Assembly (NCBI GenBank): GCA_034359265.1
Contig: CP136891.1
Span: 13,902,501 to 13,966,500, forward strand
Reading direction: 5' to 3'
From: Canna indica
Taxonomy: Eukaryota; Streptophyta; Magnoliopsida; Zingiberales; Cannaceae
Length of the DNA: 64,000 nucleotides
Shown: one piece after another, positions 23,155 to 58,974 of the stretch
Numbering within the stretch: the first letter of the stretch is position 1
Layout: each line of letters begins with the position of its first letter
Program-made: the position numbers and the translations under genes
The notes under the pieces: model-generated
Databases searched by the model: none
Told to the model about the DNA's origin: nothing
What the model saw: only the letters and a program-made list of their open reading frames with translations

Positions 23155-23842
23155 CTGCCCTGCCCCTCTCCTCTCCTTCCTCTTCCTCCGCTGTTGTTTC
23201 TCTCCCTTCTCCCGTCCTTGACGCTCTTCTCTCCAGGCGATCCCAACAAATTTGAAGATCTCGTGATATATAAATAGCCTCGCGTAGCGTGTAAACGCCG
23301 CATCAGCCAAAAAGGTCGCCTTCTCTTCCGGAGTGCCACTTGACTTGGTTGAGTCAAGTCAAATCACCCACATCGGGTTCAGATGGGACGCACACTGGCT
23401 CGCGCATCGGGTTCGTATTTAATCAATGCCTGCAATTAAACGGGACGCGACTTGACTTGGTTGAGTCAAGTCAAATCACGCACATCGGATTCCAAATATC
23501 CAAAGTTAACCCAATCTATTTTCTACCACCACAGCAAGCGGCTTTTTCCGTTAAATATTTGAGTTCTATTATACGTGTCCTAGTTTGAGTCGTGCTCAGA
23601 GTTGTCCTGTGTCTCGTAGCAACAGACGATCGAGTGTATGGCATACCACGCTGTCTCCGCCGAGCAATGATTATTCCCAAAACGATACACTCACCTACTG
23701 TGAAAATAAAGCTTTGACGACCGAGAAAAGACCTTTTGAGGCGTCGTTTTCAAGGGAGTGAAACGGAACTGCTCTCTGTTGCCTTCTACGGCCAGGCGGC
23801 GGCGGAGCACCCGACTCCCGCGCTACATCTCGCTCCTCTCGG
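23155..23842. promoter_or_regulatory. Shared divergent promoter region with a direct repeat
   Basis: This 688-bp interval separates two divergent start codons, so both promoters must lie within it or overlap. A roughly 40-bp block with CTTGACTTGGTTGAGTCAAG and then AAATCACNCACATCGG occurs at about 23339 and 23451, and each copy contains an internal inverted repeat (CTTGACT/AGTCAAG). Each copy also contains TTGAC, the core of W-box sites for WRKY factors; a regulatory role is inference. Confidence 0.45.
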
Positions 23843-26622
23843 ATGGCGGCGGCGGCGGCGGCGGAGAACCTGTTGAAGTCCGGCGAGGTCTCCGCCATGA
23901 TCCGCCAAGGTTTCATCGCCTCCCCTCGCCTCTCGCCCACCTCCTCCCCTCCGCCGACGCCCCCCGATGCCGCATCAGCACCCGCTGTCCCCTCTCCTCC
24001 GCGCCCTTCATTTCCGTCGCCCCGGACCTCCAGTCTCTTCGATATGATATCCCAGGAGGGCATGCCCCGTAGAACCCCGCAGCGGCACCAGGTCTCTGGC
24101 GAGCAGAAGCGGCTCGACCTGCAGGAGAGGATCACTGGGATCCTCGCAAGGGAGGGCCCCGGCGACGTGAAGCTCTCCGTGAGCTCCGGCGATGGGCTAC
24201 GGATCCACATGACGACGCACCGCCGGGTGCTGACGGCGCGGAGCAGGTTCTTCGCGGAAAAGCTGGCGGGGATCGGGGGCAGGCCCGGGCGGCCGGTGGT
24301 GGTGGAGATCTGCGAGTGCGACGACGCGGAGGTATACGTGGAGGCAGTTGAACTGATGTACTCCGGTGATCTAAGGCGGAGGCTGGCCGGGGAGGACGTG
24401 GAAAAGGTTCTCGGGTTGCTCAAGGTAACTTTTTCACCTCTTTAATTTTCCTAGTTTGCAGCAAATCGTTAATAGTTATATGCAGTAATTGAAGATTTGT
24501 CATTCTTTATGCTTCTTTTCTTCCACCTTGAGATCAGATTCCTAGGTGAAAAGTAAAGTTGAACTCTTTTGGAATTCGAAAGTGAAGCTAAAGGACAGAC
24601 CTTCCTAATCCTATCTGGATTCCATAAATTATTTGGAATTTGGGTAAAATGAAAAAACACGAATCTTGATTGTATTTTGCAAATTGAGCCCTTTCAATGA
24701 GCTTGGCCCATGAACTTTTTATTATTATACTGTATGTCCTATTTGCCTTCCCTCTTAATAGGAATGAAAAGGCTTTAAGGGTCCTAAATTCCTAATAAGA
24801 AGTTAAATCACAAGGTCTGATGAGTTGATGTGGAGGCCTTCATTATGTGGGCATCTTTCATGGTGCAAATATGGTATTTGGTGGTCCTAACGAATAAAAG
24901 TACTATTTTTGTGGGCCAAGTAATACCCATACTACACTAGAACCACAGCTGCCATGTGAGTCAGTTCCAGCTTATCAATCAAACTTGATATATACACACA
25001 CACACACATAAAATATGTGTTAATGTGGTATACTGGTAGTATCCATGTAAAATATGTCTATTAGCTTTCATGAATGAAGGGCAATTTGCTAGCGCAAAGT
25101 AGTACATTTGTTGGAAGTTCCTACATAAGTAATGCCAATTTATCCACAATAAATTGTAACAAATTTCAAAGTTTAGGGATATGGCTTCATTTTTCTACAA
25201 TAAGTTTCAATTACAATCCAACTTTAGATTTCTTTTAGGTGCTTGTGGCAAAGTGAAAAAAGGGCATTCACTCTAGTTTATAATGATAAAGTATTGTGTT
25301 ATTTTTGTGAGCCTTGTGACTATCCAACAACTGAAAAATATTATATATTATATGCATAATACAAGTTTATATGTGTTGGGTTGAATATTCAAAATTTGCT
25401 TTGATATATAGGTTTTTTTATTAAAAGATTTTCTATGAAGGAGAGACCTAGTTCTGTTTTGGATTAGTAAAAATGAAAAACAGCAAGAGGCTTTACTTTT
25501 GTTTCTCACATTTTACATTGTATGGAACATTTTCTCTAATGAATGAAACTATGAATGTATATGGAACATTTTGTTTGAGAAAATAAGTAGAAATAACTCC
25601 TTGCACTTGAAGAACAAAAAAAGGAAAACAACTTGTGAATTATGCTGCAGGTATCCGTGGATATAAAATTTGATGAGGGAGTTTCTGCATGTCTTGACTA
25701 TTTGGAAGCCATCCCTTGGTCTGAGTACGAAGAGGAGAAGGTAGTATCTAATCTCGGCAAGCTTCATATTGAACAGCAAAGTGACCTGATCAAAGGAGTC
25801 TTGCAAAGAGTTTCAGTGGAACCATCTACTTCCATGAATGCCAACTCAATCTTTTTAGAGATATTTGATGGCATCTTGCAATCCAAGGATAAGAAAGCTC
25901 GGAAAGATATGAAAGCCCTTATAGCTGGCTTGCTTAGGGAGGATGTAAACGAAAGGAATATGCAGTACAACAAACTGGATGTCTCAAAGGAAACCCTTTA
26001 CCACTTGTGCCATAACTGTCTTGACCGGCTTACACTGTTGTTGTCTGAGGCCACAAGTATGAGTGAAGGTCAGGGTGATCGAGCTGCTTTGATGGGTGAG
26101 GTTGCTCGAGAAGCTGATAATATCCAGTGGCTTGTTGATATTCTAATAAACAAGAGGCTCGCTAATGAATTTGTGGCTCTGTGGGCTGATCAGACTGAGC
26201 TCTGTACCAGGCATTCCAAGATACCGTGCATGTATAGATTTGAAATTAGCAGGATCACTGCTCAGCTGTGTGTTGCAATTGGGAGAGGACAGATTTTGGT
26301 ACCAAAAGATGCAAAAGTTTCTCTTTTGAGTACATGGTTGGAAGCTCTGTACGAAGATTTCGGTTGGATGAAGAGACCTAGCAGGGTGTCCGACAAGAAG
26401 ATGGTAGAGGATGGACTCTGTGCAACAATCTTGACATTACCCATGGCGGAACAACAAGCAATCTTGTTGAGATGGTTTGATTGTTTTCTCAATAAAGGCG
26501 ACAATTGTCCCAATATCCAGAGGGCCTTTGAGGTCTGGTGGAGGCGAGCCTTTGTGCGGCAATATGCAGGGGATCAGGATCACTCACAGTTGCAGATTGT
26601 TGCTTCAGATAACCATACGTAA
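23843..26622 (+). CDS. BTB/POZ domain protein (At5g60050-like)
   Basis: Two exons, 23843-24424 and 25651-26622, join in phase 0 for 517 residues. The first 90 residues are Ala/Ser/Pro-rich and end with a conserved-looking SSLFDMISQEGMP. The BTB fold follows (about residues 100-195): PGDVKLSVSSGDGLRIHMTT, HRRVLTARSRFFAEKLAG and VEAVELMYSGDL. Exon 2 is a long helical region with CLDYLEAIPWSEYEEEKV, LYHLCHNCLDRLTLLL, NIQWLVDILINKRLANEFV and FEVWWRRAFVRQY. This matches plant BTB proteins without a MATH or NPH3 domain, of the kind thought to be CUL3 substrate adaptors (family inference). The first exon is very GC-rich and the second is not. The start is the first ATG of the conserved NLLKSGEVSAMIRQG N-terminus. 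Confidence 0.9.
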
Positions 26623-28044
26623 AGGCCCTAATGCTAAAAACAACTGCATGGATCCAATGATGTAGATAGTCATCAGTATAAATGTGTAGATAAAGGCATT
26701 CTTTTACATTCCTATTGCAGGGAAAAAAAATCAATAGGATCAGTGCTTTTGATGAACTGTCATATTGATGACAAAGGCAAAGTTTTTGTTCATTACTTTG
26801 GTTCTACATTGTTACTTTGCTGAAAGCTCAATCATTTATTTATTTTGTTATAGTTGTGTTGAAACATGAAACTATAAGTAATATGAAGATAGGACTCTCA
26901 GTTTCAGTTCACAACACTGATTTGGGCTCTTATCGCAGTAGTGAAATATATGAGCTGCCTTGTTGTGGTTAAAAGGGAAATTTTGACAACTTTCAATGAT
27001 AAAATTTTTGCTCGACAAGGAATTTTGACAAAATGATTCCTTAAATATTTCTCAAACGGAAAAGCAAAATTATTATTTAAGAGGTGACACAAACAAACCA
27101 AGTCGATAATCTAAGATGCAATTTGGCTGTGTTGATTGCAAAAGTAAAGATACTTTATGGATTGGTCACTGGAACATTTTTGATATTATTTGTCATGAAA
27201 TTGGTGCTTATGTTTAAATAGTGTTGGAACTTTGGTGTTTTTGGACTTGGTACTTAGTAGTTATGTTTTTTTGATATTATTTGTCATGAACTCAGTACTT
27301 AGTATTAATTCACTACTCTCATGTATGTAAGTATTTATCTATTATCTGCTTAGAAATATTTGTTAACTACTTGTCATGTGTTATCTTTGCTATGTATTAG
27401 TCTATTAGATATGCTTGTTGTTTATGGATTAGGAACGGGCGGTCACCTATCATTGGTTTTACACAATCTTCATGTAGCCCTAAAAATGTTGTCCATCAAC
27501 TTATTAGCTGTCCATTTCGTTCAGTTGTGCTTATATGACATTTGTTGTTCTTGTTATAATGTTGTGATTATGTGGCATTTGTTTAGGTCTACTGTATTAT
27601 ATTTTGATATTGTGGCAATTGTTTGGGGATGATGTTTTCTTGTGATCATGTGGCAATTGGTTGTGACTGATGGTGTGCTGTGATCCTTTGACATTTGGTT
27701 TAGATTCTTTATGATTGATTTTGTTGGTGGGCTAGGAACTTGAGGTGATCACCCAATAATGGTGATACATAATCTTCCTATAACCCTACATTTTTTGCTC
27801 GTATGACTCTTTTAATATCCTAAACTTATGGCTGATTGATTGCTTATTGTGTTGTTGTGCACTTCATGAATATATACCTGCTTTTATGTGGTTGCTTTGC
27901 TTCCTCTTGCCCTACAAATGGTTGAATAATTGTTGTTTTTGTGAAAATATTATGGTGGCTGCTTATGTGATAGTTAGCTCTATATATATGTCATGATTTC
28001 CTATGCTGATTGCCTGGGTCGGAAACATTCATCTTGATTGGGAT
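26623..28044. other. Intergenic DNA, no gene seen
   Basis: The 3' flank of the BTB gene is followed by AT-rich DNA. The phrase TTGATATTATTTGTCATGAA repeats near 27178 and 27271, and GTGGCAATTG-type phrases repeat between 27610 and 27710. A 90-codon plus frame at 27360-27632 has no recognisable domain and is not called. Confidence 0.4.
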
Positions 28045-28682
28045 TAGGGATGACAACTGTTGATTAATCTTATTTGGATGATTAATCTAAATTGAAACCG
28101 ATTTAAAAATTCATTGACCGAAACCGAAATCGAAAACGTTCGATTTCAAAAACTAGTATTCGAAATTGAAATTTGTTCATTATCGATTATCTGTCGGATA
28201 ATCGAAATTGGTAAATACGGTTCGTATACTAATTGATTATTCGTTTACTAACCGATTAGTAAAGACGTAAGCAGTAATCAGATAGTAAATTAAATTTTTT
28301 GAAATATTTAAAAATTATTAAAATAAATTCTTCAATGGTCAATATACAAATTAGAAATCATAACAAAACTATTAATATATATAATTATTAATCTATAACA
28401 ATTATTAACATGTATAATTATTAAAATATATAATTACTTAACATATATAAATATTAATATATATAATAATTAACTATTATCAGTTTTGGTTACTGGTTAG
28501 CCGCGGTTAACCAGTAATCGAAACCAAAACATATAACTAATTTTGATTATCGTTATCCGCGATTCGATAATCGAAATCGAATCGATTTTAATTAATTTTT
28601 GAATTTTACTAATCGAAGCAAAAATATAATAATTGAAATTGAATTTTACAATTCGATTAGCTGATTTTAATTATCATCCCTG
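28045..28682. mobile_element. hAT-like MITE
   Basis: The left end TAGGGATGACAACTG and the right end, read in reverse, CAGGGATGATAATTA form imperfect terminal inverted repeats. Near both ends are CGATTATCGAAATCG-like phrases, as in the element at 22029. No clear 8-bp target duplication remains, so it is old or its borders are off by a few bases. Confidence 0.6.
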
Positions 28683-29514
28683 GACCCTAGGTGTGATGTC
28701 TCACCAACATTTAACTTTCTTCGCTTATTTTAGCACTAAAGCACCGTCAGCACCAGGACATGCATGTATGGTGGTTCCTGTTCGTGAAAATCCATCTGTC
28801 GAAAATTCCTTACTATCATCTGGTTTACAAGGGACAGAGAAGTTTGTGGTTTTGCACGTCATCATCGAAATTACATGCATCCCTATATACTTATTCAACC
28901 TCTAGAAATTTGGAATCATGCATTTTAGAGCACACTTTTTTGCTAATTTCTTTTTCATTCTTAATAGAAAGAATGTGTAACCTGGTTGGATTGTGAACAT
29001 GCACCCTAGTTATTTAACAGTGAAAAATACAATAACTTTGGCACATAGAAAAAAGTTAAATACAAAGCGAATCTGTTCGACCAGAACTGGAAATTTACAG
29101 AAAAATATAGCTGATCTTATTCATTTTGCTGTTAATTAATTACGTTCCTACTAGTAGTAACATGCAGCTATTGACAACAGTTAGACTAAAAGCTCAAGGC
29201 TTTTCAGAGAAGTGTCGCCTGAGCAAGTATCAAAGTAACAACTACAGCACAGTCATGAAAGTTCTCTCTCTCTGAGAATGCTATCACTGAAACTCAAAGA
29301 AGACTTCAGCCTAACTATTAGCTTGAGGTACATGCGAAGAACACCAAGCTAAATACTCCATGCCAGAGAAATGCAGCAGGACCAAGTTATTACTGTGGAG
29401 AAATATAGTATGAACAATTCATTCAATGGATAAGCGAATAAATGAATTTAGTAACATGTTTGTATGTTACAGAATTGTTAGCATGGGTTCATGGATATGA
29501 GCAAGTACCTCTGC
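28683..29514. other. Intergenic DNA with a possible stray coding tract
   Basis: After a TTTTAG acceptor-like site, bases 28735-28905 on the plus strand stay open and read TKAPSAPGHACMVVPVREN, then a Ser/Leu stretch, ending NL and TAG. The composition looks protein-like but the family is unknown and no partner exon was found. Bases from about 29000 on are the 3' flank of the phototropin gene. Confidence 0.3.
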
Positions 29515-52779
<23,265 letters not shown>

Positions 52780-54883
52780 TTCCTGAAACAGCACAACAAA
52801 AAACACGGAAACGTTTTTGTTCAAGAAGGAAACATTTGCAACTTTCATAACAAAACAAAACTGATTTTTTTTGTCTAATTCCTGTAAAGGAAAAAAGAAA
52901 AAAATCTAAAACGAAAAAAGAAACAATTTTTACAATTAATTCCAACCAGCAAAAGTAAGAGATACATAGATGAAGAAAATAAACATTTAAATATTTAATA
53001 CAAAATCTTTAGTTATCACCGTAACATAGATTTAATTATCATCAGAATATTTAAGACAAAATCTTTAATTTCTACGATTAATACTCTTGACGTTTTCATC
53101 GAATACTAAAATGCTCATGTTATTTATTTTGGAGCTAAAATAATATTCCCGATGTTATAAAAATAATAAATAATAATACTTAAGTTAATTTATGTTAATT
53201 GAAACTTAACAAAAAGATGCCGCGAATGTTGACTTTTTATTTATCTTCTATTTGCAAAAAGTTCAAATTGTTGATTTTAGAAAAAGAAAAGGTTTTATAT
53301 TCTTGAATATATATATATATATATATTCAGTGCATTAGCAAATATAATTTTTCACTAACGAGCGAAAGTTAAGTAGCAAAAAAAAAAAAAAAACCCATGC
53401 AAATAGTATAATTAAATGTGAAAATAATTAACATGTAAAAGCAGGTAGACAATTTAAAGGATGTGAACTCACTTGTGCTAAAGTGGTAGTAGCATTCGGG
53501 CATATTGCCTAGGTCTTAATTGGGTTCAATACCTAGTTGTAGCGCTTTGTGCGTTTTTTTTACGTCTTTGTATGTCTTGTACGTAATACGTTTTGTGCGT
53601 ATATTATCGCGTTAATGCTTTATAATGATTGTGTTATAAAATCTTTTTTTTTTAATTAGAAAAAATAATAATAATTAAAGGATGGCCAAAGGGCCATAAT
53701 TATATCCAAATTAGTTTTCCATAATCATAGGGAAATGTTCTATTTTTCAGATAGGATGGAATCAGATCCACCCATCACTATAATGGAATCTGATAAAGAC
53801 CCCAAAAGAAACAGAACCTATGCCAAATAGCTTCACAAGATAATATATTCTCCTCAAATTTCAAACTGTATATATTTGTGAACATTCCATCATCTGCATG
53901 TAGACGACGTTCTTCGTCTTATGATAGCATGTATATATATAAATGATAAAAAGTAATTAATTAACCTCGAGTCTCACACTCAGGTATAGCAGCTCTGAAT
54001 TAATTATTTCCTCGGGAATTAAAATCTAATCAAAATTATATTATATATCTGTATGAAAGAAGAGGTAATTGCATGGATTTCTGGTGTCTAACAGCGCAGC
54101 AATCAACGTCGGCCAGCTGCAGCTGCAGCTGCAATCAACGCAGATTTTTTTTTTTTACCATAAAGGAAGAAGAAATTAAGCACATAACTTTCACAGGGTT
54201 AAGAACATGCATATACATTTCAGCTTATTTATTAAGATTCCTTATAATTAATCATAAAAATTATTAACGCAGAATATTCTTGAACTATATATTCATCAAT
54301 CATAAAAAATAATTTTTGTGGTACTGGTGGGGGATGATCAGTACTATTCTTGAACTGAATCTAGAAGTAAATTGATTAACAAAGCTGGTTGAAATCATTT
54401 AATCTTGATCTGTCTGAAAAGTTCGATCGGATCGATCTCACCGAGTGAAAATATAATCTGAAGAATGGAAATAATTAACTAATCATATTTTATAGTACCT
54501 GCAGTGTGGGGGAGGGAGGTGTTCTTGATGTCTACTGAACCTGCTCTCTTCTTCTTCTAATTCTTCTCTCTTCAAAAGTTGAAGCTGAACTTTCAGGGGT
54601 TGAAGCTCTTGACGAATCTGGCGATCGAGAGGGTACTGAATTATATGAGGAGAAAAGCTAGGGGAGAAATGATTGGAGATCAGGAAGCTGCCATTTTTAC
54701 TGCTGCAAAAAGATCACATGGCCTGGCTTTCCACATGAGTATGGGGAGTAGATCGAGGCTATCGAGCAGCAACCCCACCAGCTATAGCTCTTCTGTATCA
54801 GTATAAGGAGACATGGGCTTTAGTGATGAGATGATAACTCTCTTTCTCTCTCTCTCTGCTTTTTATCTCGGCTTTCTTCTCGA

Positions 54884-54928
<45 letters not shown>

Positions 54929-55030
54929 CGATGAACGAATAAAAGATTCAAATGGGTGTAAATTGTAAGTTTGGGAAACGGAGAGTGAGGGGATCGATGG
55001 GGAAGAACTAAGGAGAGAGAAAAGGCCAAA
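52780..55030 (-). promoter_or_regulatory. Probable phototropin leader: 5' UTR exon, leader intron and pyrimidine-rich upstream region
   Basis: Just upstream of the start codon is TTTCAG followed by GAAATGG, which looks like an acceptor ending a leader intron at 52783. A matching donor (CACTGCAG followed by GTACTA) lies at 54498, making 54499 to about 54950 the candidate first exon. It and its upstream flank contain CT/GA runs (54841-54860 and a long GA tract at 54888-54924), common in plant 5' UTRs. The leader intron holds a SINE at 53464-53672 and a poly-A tract at 53380-53395. This is inferred from signals only. Confidence 0.42.
53464..53672 (+). mobile_element. tRNA-derived SINE
   Basis: It opens TGAACTCACTTGTGCTAAAG with an A-box-like TGCTAAAGTGGTAG and a B-box-like GGGTTCAATACC. 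It ends in an A-rich AAAAAATAATAATA tail. Flanking repeats AATTTAAAGGATG (53451-53463) and AATTAAAGGATG (53673-53684) fit a target duplication made by LINE machinery. It is noncoding. Confidence 0.62.
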
Positions 55031-56060
55031 CAATATACTGCGTTGGATATGGATATCTTATGAGTTATAATCTGTCAACGTGATTGGCTGAGGGGCTGAG
55101 TCATTATTGTTTGCGTGGGCCTCAGCATGCCGGCATATGTCTCTGCCTATTGAAACATACAGTAATGGTATTTTTCATGATAGCGGACCTTATATGGTAT
55201 AAAATCGGTTTTTAGGTTTTGAACCTAAACTCTACTATATATGTTGAGATATGAAACTAAATCTGAGCTGAAATCTATGGTGCGTGTATAGTGCAGGTCA
55301 CAGGGTCTTCCAAATATTTTATTAGAACATATTCATTTACGGCTTAGAGGTTTCAAATATCATATTAGAACTTGTTCATTTATATATTTTAGACACTTCG
55401 TTGAAACATATTTATTTACAAGTTTCGAATATCCTGTTGGAATATGTTCATTTACAGATCTCATACACCTTGTTGGAACATGTTCAAAAGTATTTGCAAC
55501 CTATTCATTTACAAGTTTCGAGTACCGAGGCCGATTCTGATTCTGATTCTGAGTACTCGATGTGTTGGACCTGAAACCGAAACCGAAATCGATTTTAATC
55601 AATTTCTTAATTTTTGTCCTGGTCTCTACTCGAATTTAGTTGAGTAAATTATACGGAACCCCCCTCGACTATAGTCAATGTGCGCAAAGACTATCTAAAT
55701 TACCAAGTGTGCACAGAACCTCCCGCGACTACACTTTTTGTTCAAACAACTCATCTCCGTTAGCCTGCCTGTTAGTAACTTAACGGTAAAACTCTCACAT
55801 GCGCAGAACCCTCCTCCTCAATGCCACGTGGCAGCAATCTTCATCCTCTATCTCACCCGGCGGTCATTATTTTTTCTTCTACTTATCCCTCACCTACCTA
55901 TACTCTTCCCTTTATCTTAGACTCCAGCGCCGCCGATGACCTCCTGCTCCTCTGGCTCCTCCTCCTCTGGCATATTCTAAAAAGTGAATATTTAATTATA
56001 AGTAAAAATCATGCATCAAGAAAACAAAAAGACAAATTGTTAATTACAAGATGAACATGA
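55031..56060. other. Intergenic DNA with diverged repeats
   Basis: Bases 55310-55620 contain four or so spaced copies of GTTCATTTACA-type phrases with TTGGAACATGTTC and a CCGAAACCGAAATCGATTT end, related to 3720-4090 in opposite orientation. Bases about 55645-55830 start ATTATACGGAACCCCCCTCG, a phrase seen in MULE-derived MITEs. No gene is seen. Confidence 0.4.
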
Positions 56061-57712
56061 CACTACAACAAAATCCTTATATATCGACGTTAAATTTTTG
56101 ACGCTTATTATAAGCGTCGAAATGTAAAATAATTAAAATATTTTAATATGATAAATTTCGACATCTCTCACAAGCGTCGAAATTTTTCAACGTCTATTCT
56201 GACGTTAACTTAAAGACGTTGAAATTTTTTTCGTCTGCTGTAGCGTTTCGACGTTTGAGAACAGACGTTCTGACGTCAACGTCTAAATTTTTTTTCGCTG
56301 CTGCGGCATTTTGACGCCTGTTCTAACGTCAATTTTTTGGCGCTTATAATAAGCATCGAAAAGTAAAGCAATTAAATATTTTAATATTATAAATTTTGAC
56401 GCCTGAGAGTAGACGTCAAAAAATTTCGACGTCTACTCTCAGACGTCGAAACGCCACAGCAGACGCCAAGAAACAATTTGGCGCCAGATCGTGGGTAAGG
56501 AGGCGGGAGATTTCCCGCCTCTGCTCTTTTTTTAAAAAAAATAATAATAATTTCTCATTGGAGATTTCCCAGGCAGGCTGACGTCTGCAGATTTCTTCTT
56601 CACCGCCTTCTTCTTCTTCTTCTTCTTCTCTTCTCCACCTTCGTGCCGCCGCCGTTTGACGCCAAGGAGACAAAGGCGATTGACTCGCGGATAGTGGAGT
56701 GCGTCCCGCTGCCGTCCTGCGCCACCACCGCGTCGGCCTGAATCTCCTCTGGCGAGGCCTCCAGGAGCCTCCGGTCTCCCGCCGACAGCCACACGGGGAA
56801 CCCACCGTCGACCGACAGCAGCTTTCGGTTGCCGACGGCGCTTCCCCTGCGGCAGCGACGATGTTCTCCTCGATCTTGTCCGCGACCATCTTGTGCAGCG
56901 CCAGCAAGTTCCTGATGTGCTCCGCCAAGACTTGCACTCGCGCGTTGATATCGCTGAGGGCCTGGACGGCCTCGAGGCTCTCCGAGCAAGTGGCCTGGTT
57001 CGTGAGCGCAGCGCTGAGCCAGGTGTGGGAGTCGTGGAAGGTGGCGGTCTTATGCCGGTGGAGGACGGAGTTGAGCTGGTTGAGGGTGATCTCGAGCAGC
57101 TCGAGGCAGTCCTCGACGCCGGAGGGCGACTGCGTGCCGGAAGGGGACTTCTGGGTGCCCGACGTCGGCAGCGAGACATTGAGGGCCTCCTTGTGAGGAA
57201 GACGTTCGAGGGCGCCGCGCCGCCTCCCGTCGCCACGGAGTGCTCAGTAATGAACAGGATGTAGCAGGTGCGGCGCGGCGTCAGCGCGTACGCCACCAAG
57301 GCCGCGCTGGGCAGCGGCGGGAGGGGACGGCGCGAGCGGGGAGTGCTTGAAGATGCTCACGCCACCAAGGCCGCGCTGGTGATGCGGCAGCGGCGGCTCA
57401 ATTTTTTTTTTGTGTGCATATCGACGCTTGTTAAGGCGTCGATATGCAAACTTTTATTTTTTAAAAAAATATTTTGATGTCTGTCATTGTACGTCGCTAT
57501 GTTGATATTGACGCCTGCTGACGTCTATCAATAGGTGTCGATATGTCGAGCATTTTGACGTCTAAGCAGACGTCGAAATGTTCGTTTCAGCTATCGTTAT
57601 TTTGCACTCGCTTTCGTCGTTTTTTTTGACGTCAATATATCATTTTTGACTATTGTTAGCGTCGAAATACTTTCTTACTTTGACGTCAAAATATAAGCGG
57701 TTTGTTGTAGTG
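56061..57712. mobile_element. CACTA transposon carrying a captured host gene fragment
   Basis: It begins CACTACAACAAAATCC and ends with the inverse GGTTTGTTGTAGTG. A perfect 3-bp target duplication TGA (56058-56060 and 57713-57715) is characteristic of CACTA elements. Both subterminal regions hold many GACGC/GCGTCGAAAT repeats in both orientations, the usual transposase-binding arrays. The GC-rich middle (56600-57300) is a pectin methylesterase fragment. No transposase is encoded, so it is non-autonomous. Confidence 0.9.
56641..57263 (-). pseudogene. Captured pectin methylesterase inhibitor/esterase fragment
   Basis: On the minus strand one frame reads DCLELLEITLNQLNSVLHRH, HTWLSAALTNQATCSES and VQVLAEHIRNLLALHK, the pro-region (PMEI) of a pectinesterase. 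After a frameshift near 56850 another frame continues NRKLLSVDGGFPVWLSAGDR and then VVAQDGSGTHSTIRES, the start of the catalytic domain. It stops there, before any catalytic Asp, at a TTC microsatellite. It is surrounded by CACTA ends on both sides. It cannot be an active enzyme. Confidence 0.85.
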
Positions 57713-57715
57713 TGA

Positions 57716-58959
57716 ATTATGTTTAGTATAAATAGAATATCAGATTGAAATTTCCACTTGGATGCATCATGCATATACACCAACTAATAAGAGGTCTCTA
57801 GTCTCTAGATATATGACAAGCATGGATTTTTTAGTGCATGCGGCTAGGAATTAAATCAAAATGGAACATTTGTAAGCTTATGAAGAGTGGTGCTGAGAGT
57901 CAAGCTCATGATTTGGTCTACTTCCCTCGACTAGTTCACATCACTGATATCTATATAAATACAGATGCAGAGATTTGAAAGCTCTCTTCTTCTTCACCCA
58001 AGTACATCCAAGTATAGATCAACCAAATCCAGCCAGTAATAGGAGATCAGACGGCCACCATTAATTGCATCATCGGTATATATGGATGTGCTGTGCTGTC
58101 CATTTCATCCTGACATCTCAACTAGCCAACAGATATGATGACACTAATTGCTTTAGATATCAACCATTCAATCTCGACCCAATTATCTTCGTTTATATCC
58201 TCAAGCAACAAAGCATGTTCCAGATTCATGATTGGAATTCATCGATCGACATTTAATTATATTCACAATTATTAATTTGCTCAATTAATAAATATAAACA
58301 TTATTTGTCAATGCGAGCGGATAATTCGATGAACCCTGAGGAAAACTTATATGGACTGGATTAGCATTTTGGATTTGGCCGAATTAGGCTTAGAAGCACT
58401 CACATTGATCATGAATCAGACTCAAGTCAAACGAAATACTACTTGATCCGGGGGCTCCATCCGATCATACAAGGACACTCGATCACGTCCTAATTAATTA
58501 TAAGAAATTCGTTAATTATGAACTCGACATCTTTGGGATTAGCCTCGACCTATTCTGAGCACATCCTCGTGAGATTCAAGGAGACAATATCGCCAGACAT
58601 TCTTTATCATGCACTATATACAAACACGACACACTAGGTACACATAGATTCTAAATTTCTATACTCACATATGAAATTTCTTCTTACTTGAGCGTCAGAT
58701 GTCTTTGTAGGTCTCCCCGCTAGAGTCGATCGCACCAGACCCGAAGACGTGTCAAACCGCATCACCTCGACTTCATGCAAGAACATTATATGAGCAGTTT
58801 GCTCACATAAAATTCTATGGGCGAGATGCTTATCTTGTGCCACATCACCTTGCCCAAATCTTGATGCAGGGTTAATCTGGGTCCAAAATTTAACATGACT
58901 AGAATCCAAAACTAAATATAGATCCGAAAACTAAATATATACTCAAAATTCAAAACTTT
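57716..58959. other. Intergenic DNA with a possible LTR remnant
   Basis: No gene is seen. Bases about 58440-58900 include ACTTGAGCGTCAGATGTCTT, a phrase typical of the ends of some plant gypsy LTRs, and a GCAGGGTTAATCTGGGTCC end. A similar GCAGATTAACCCCATGTCC lies near 60708, beyond the foldback element, hinting at nested old retrotransposon DNA. Confidence 0.35.
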
Positions 58960-58974
58960 CATGATTTCTAAAAT

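Noticed and set aside
56641..57263. A functional pectinesterase inhibitor gene
   Set aside because: The frame is shifted near 56850, the esterase domain stops before its catalytic residues, and the segment lies wholly inside CACTA ends.
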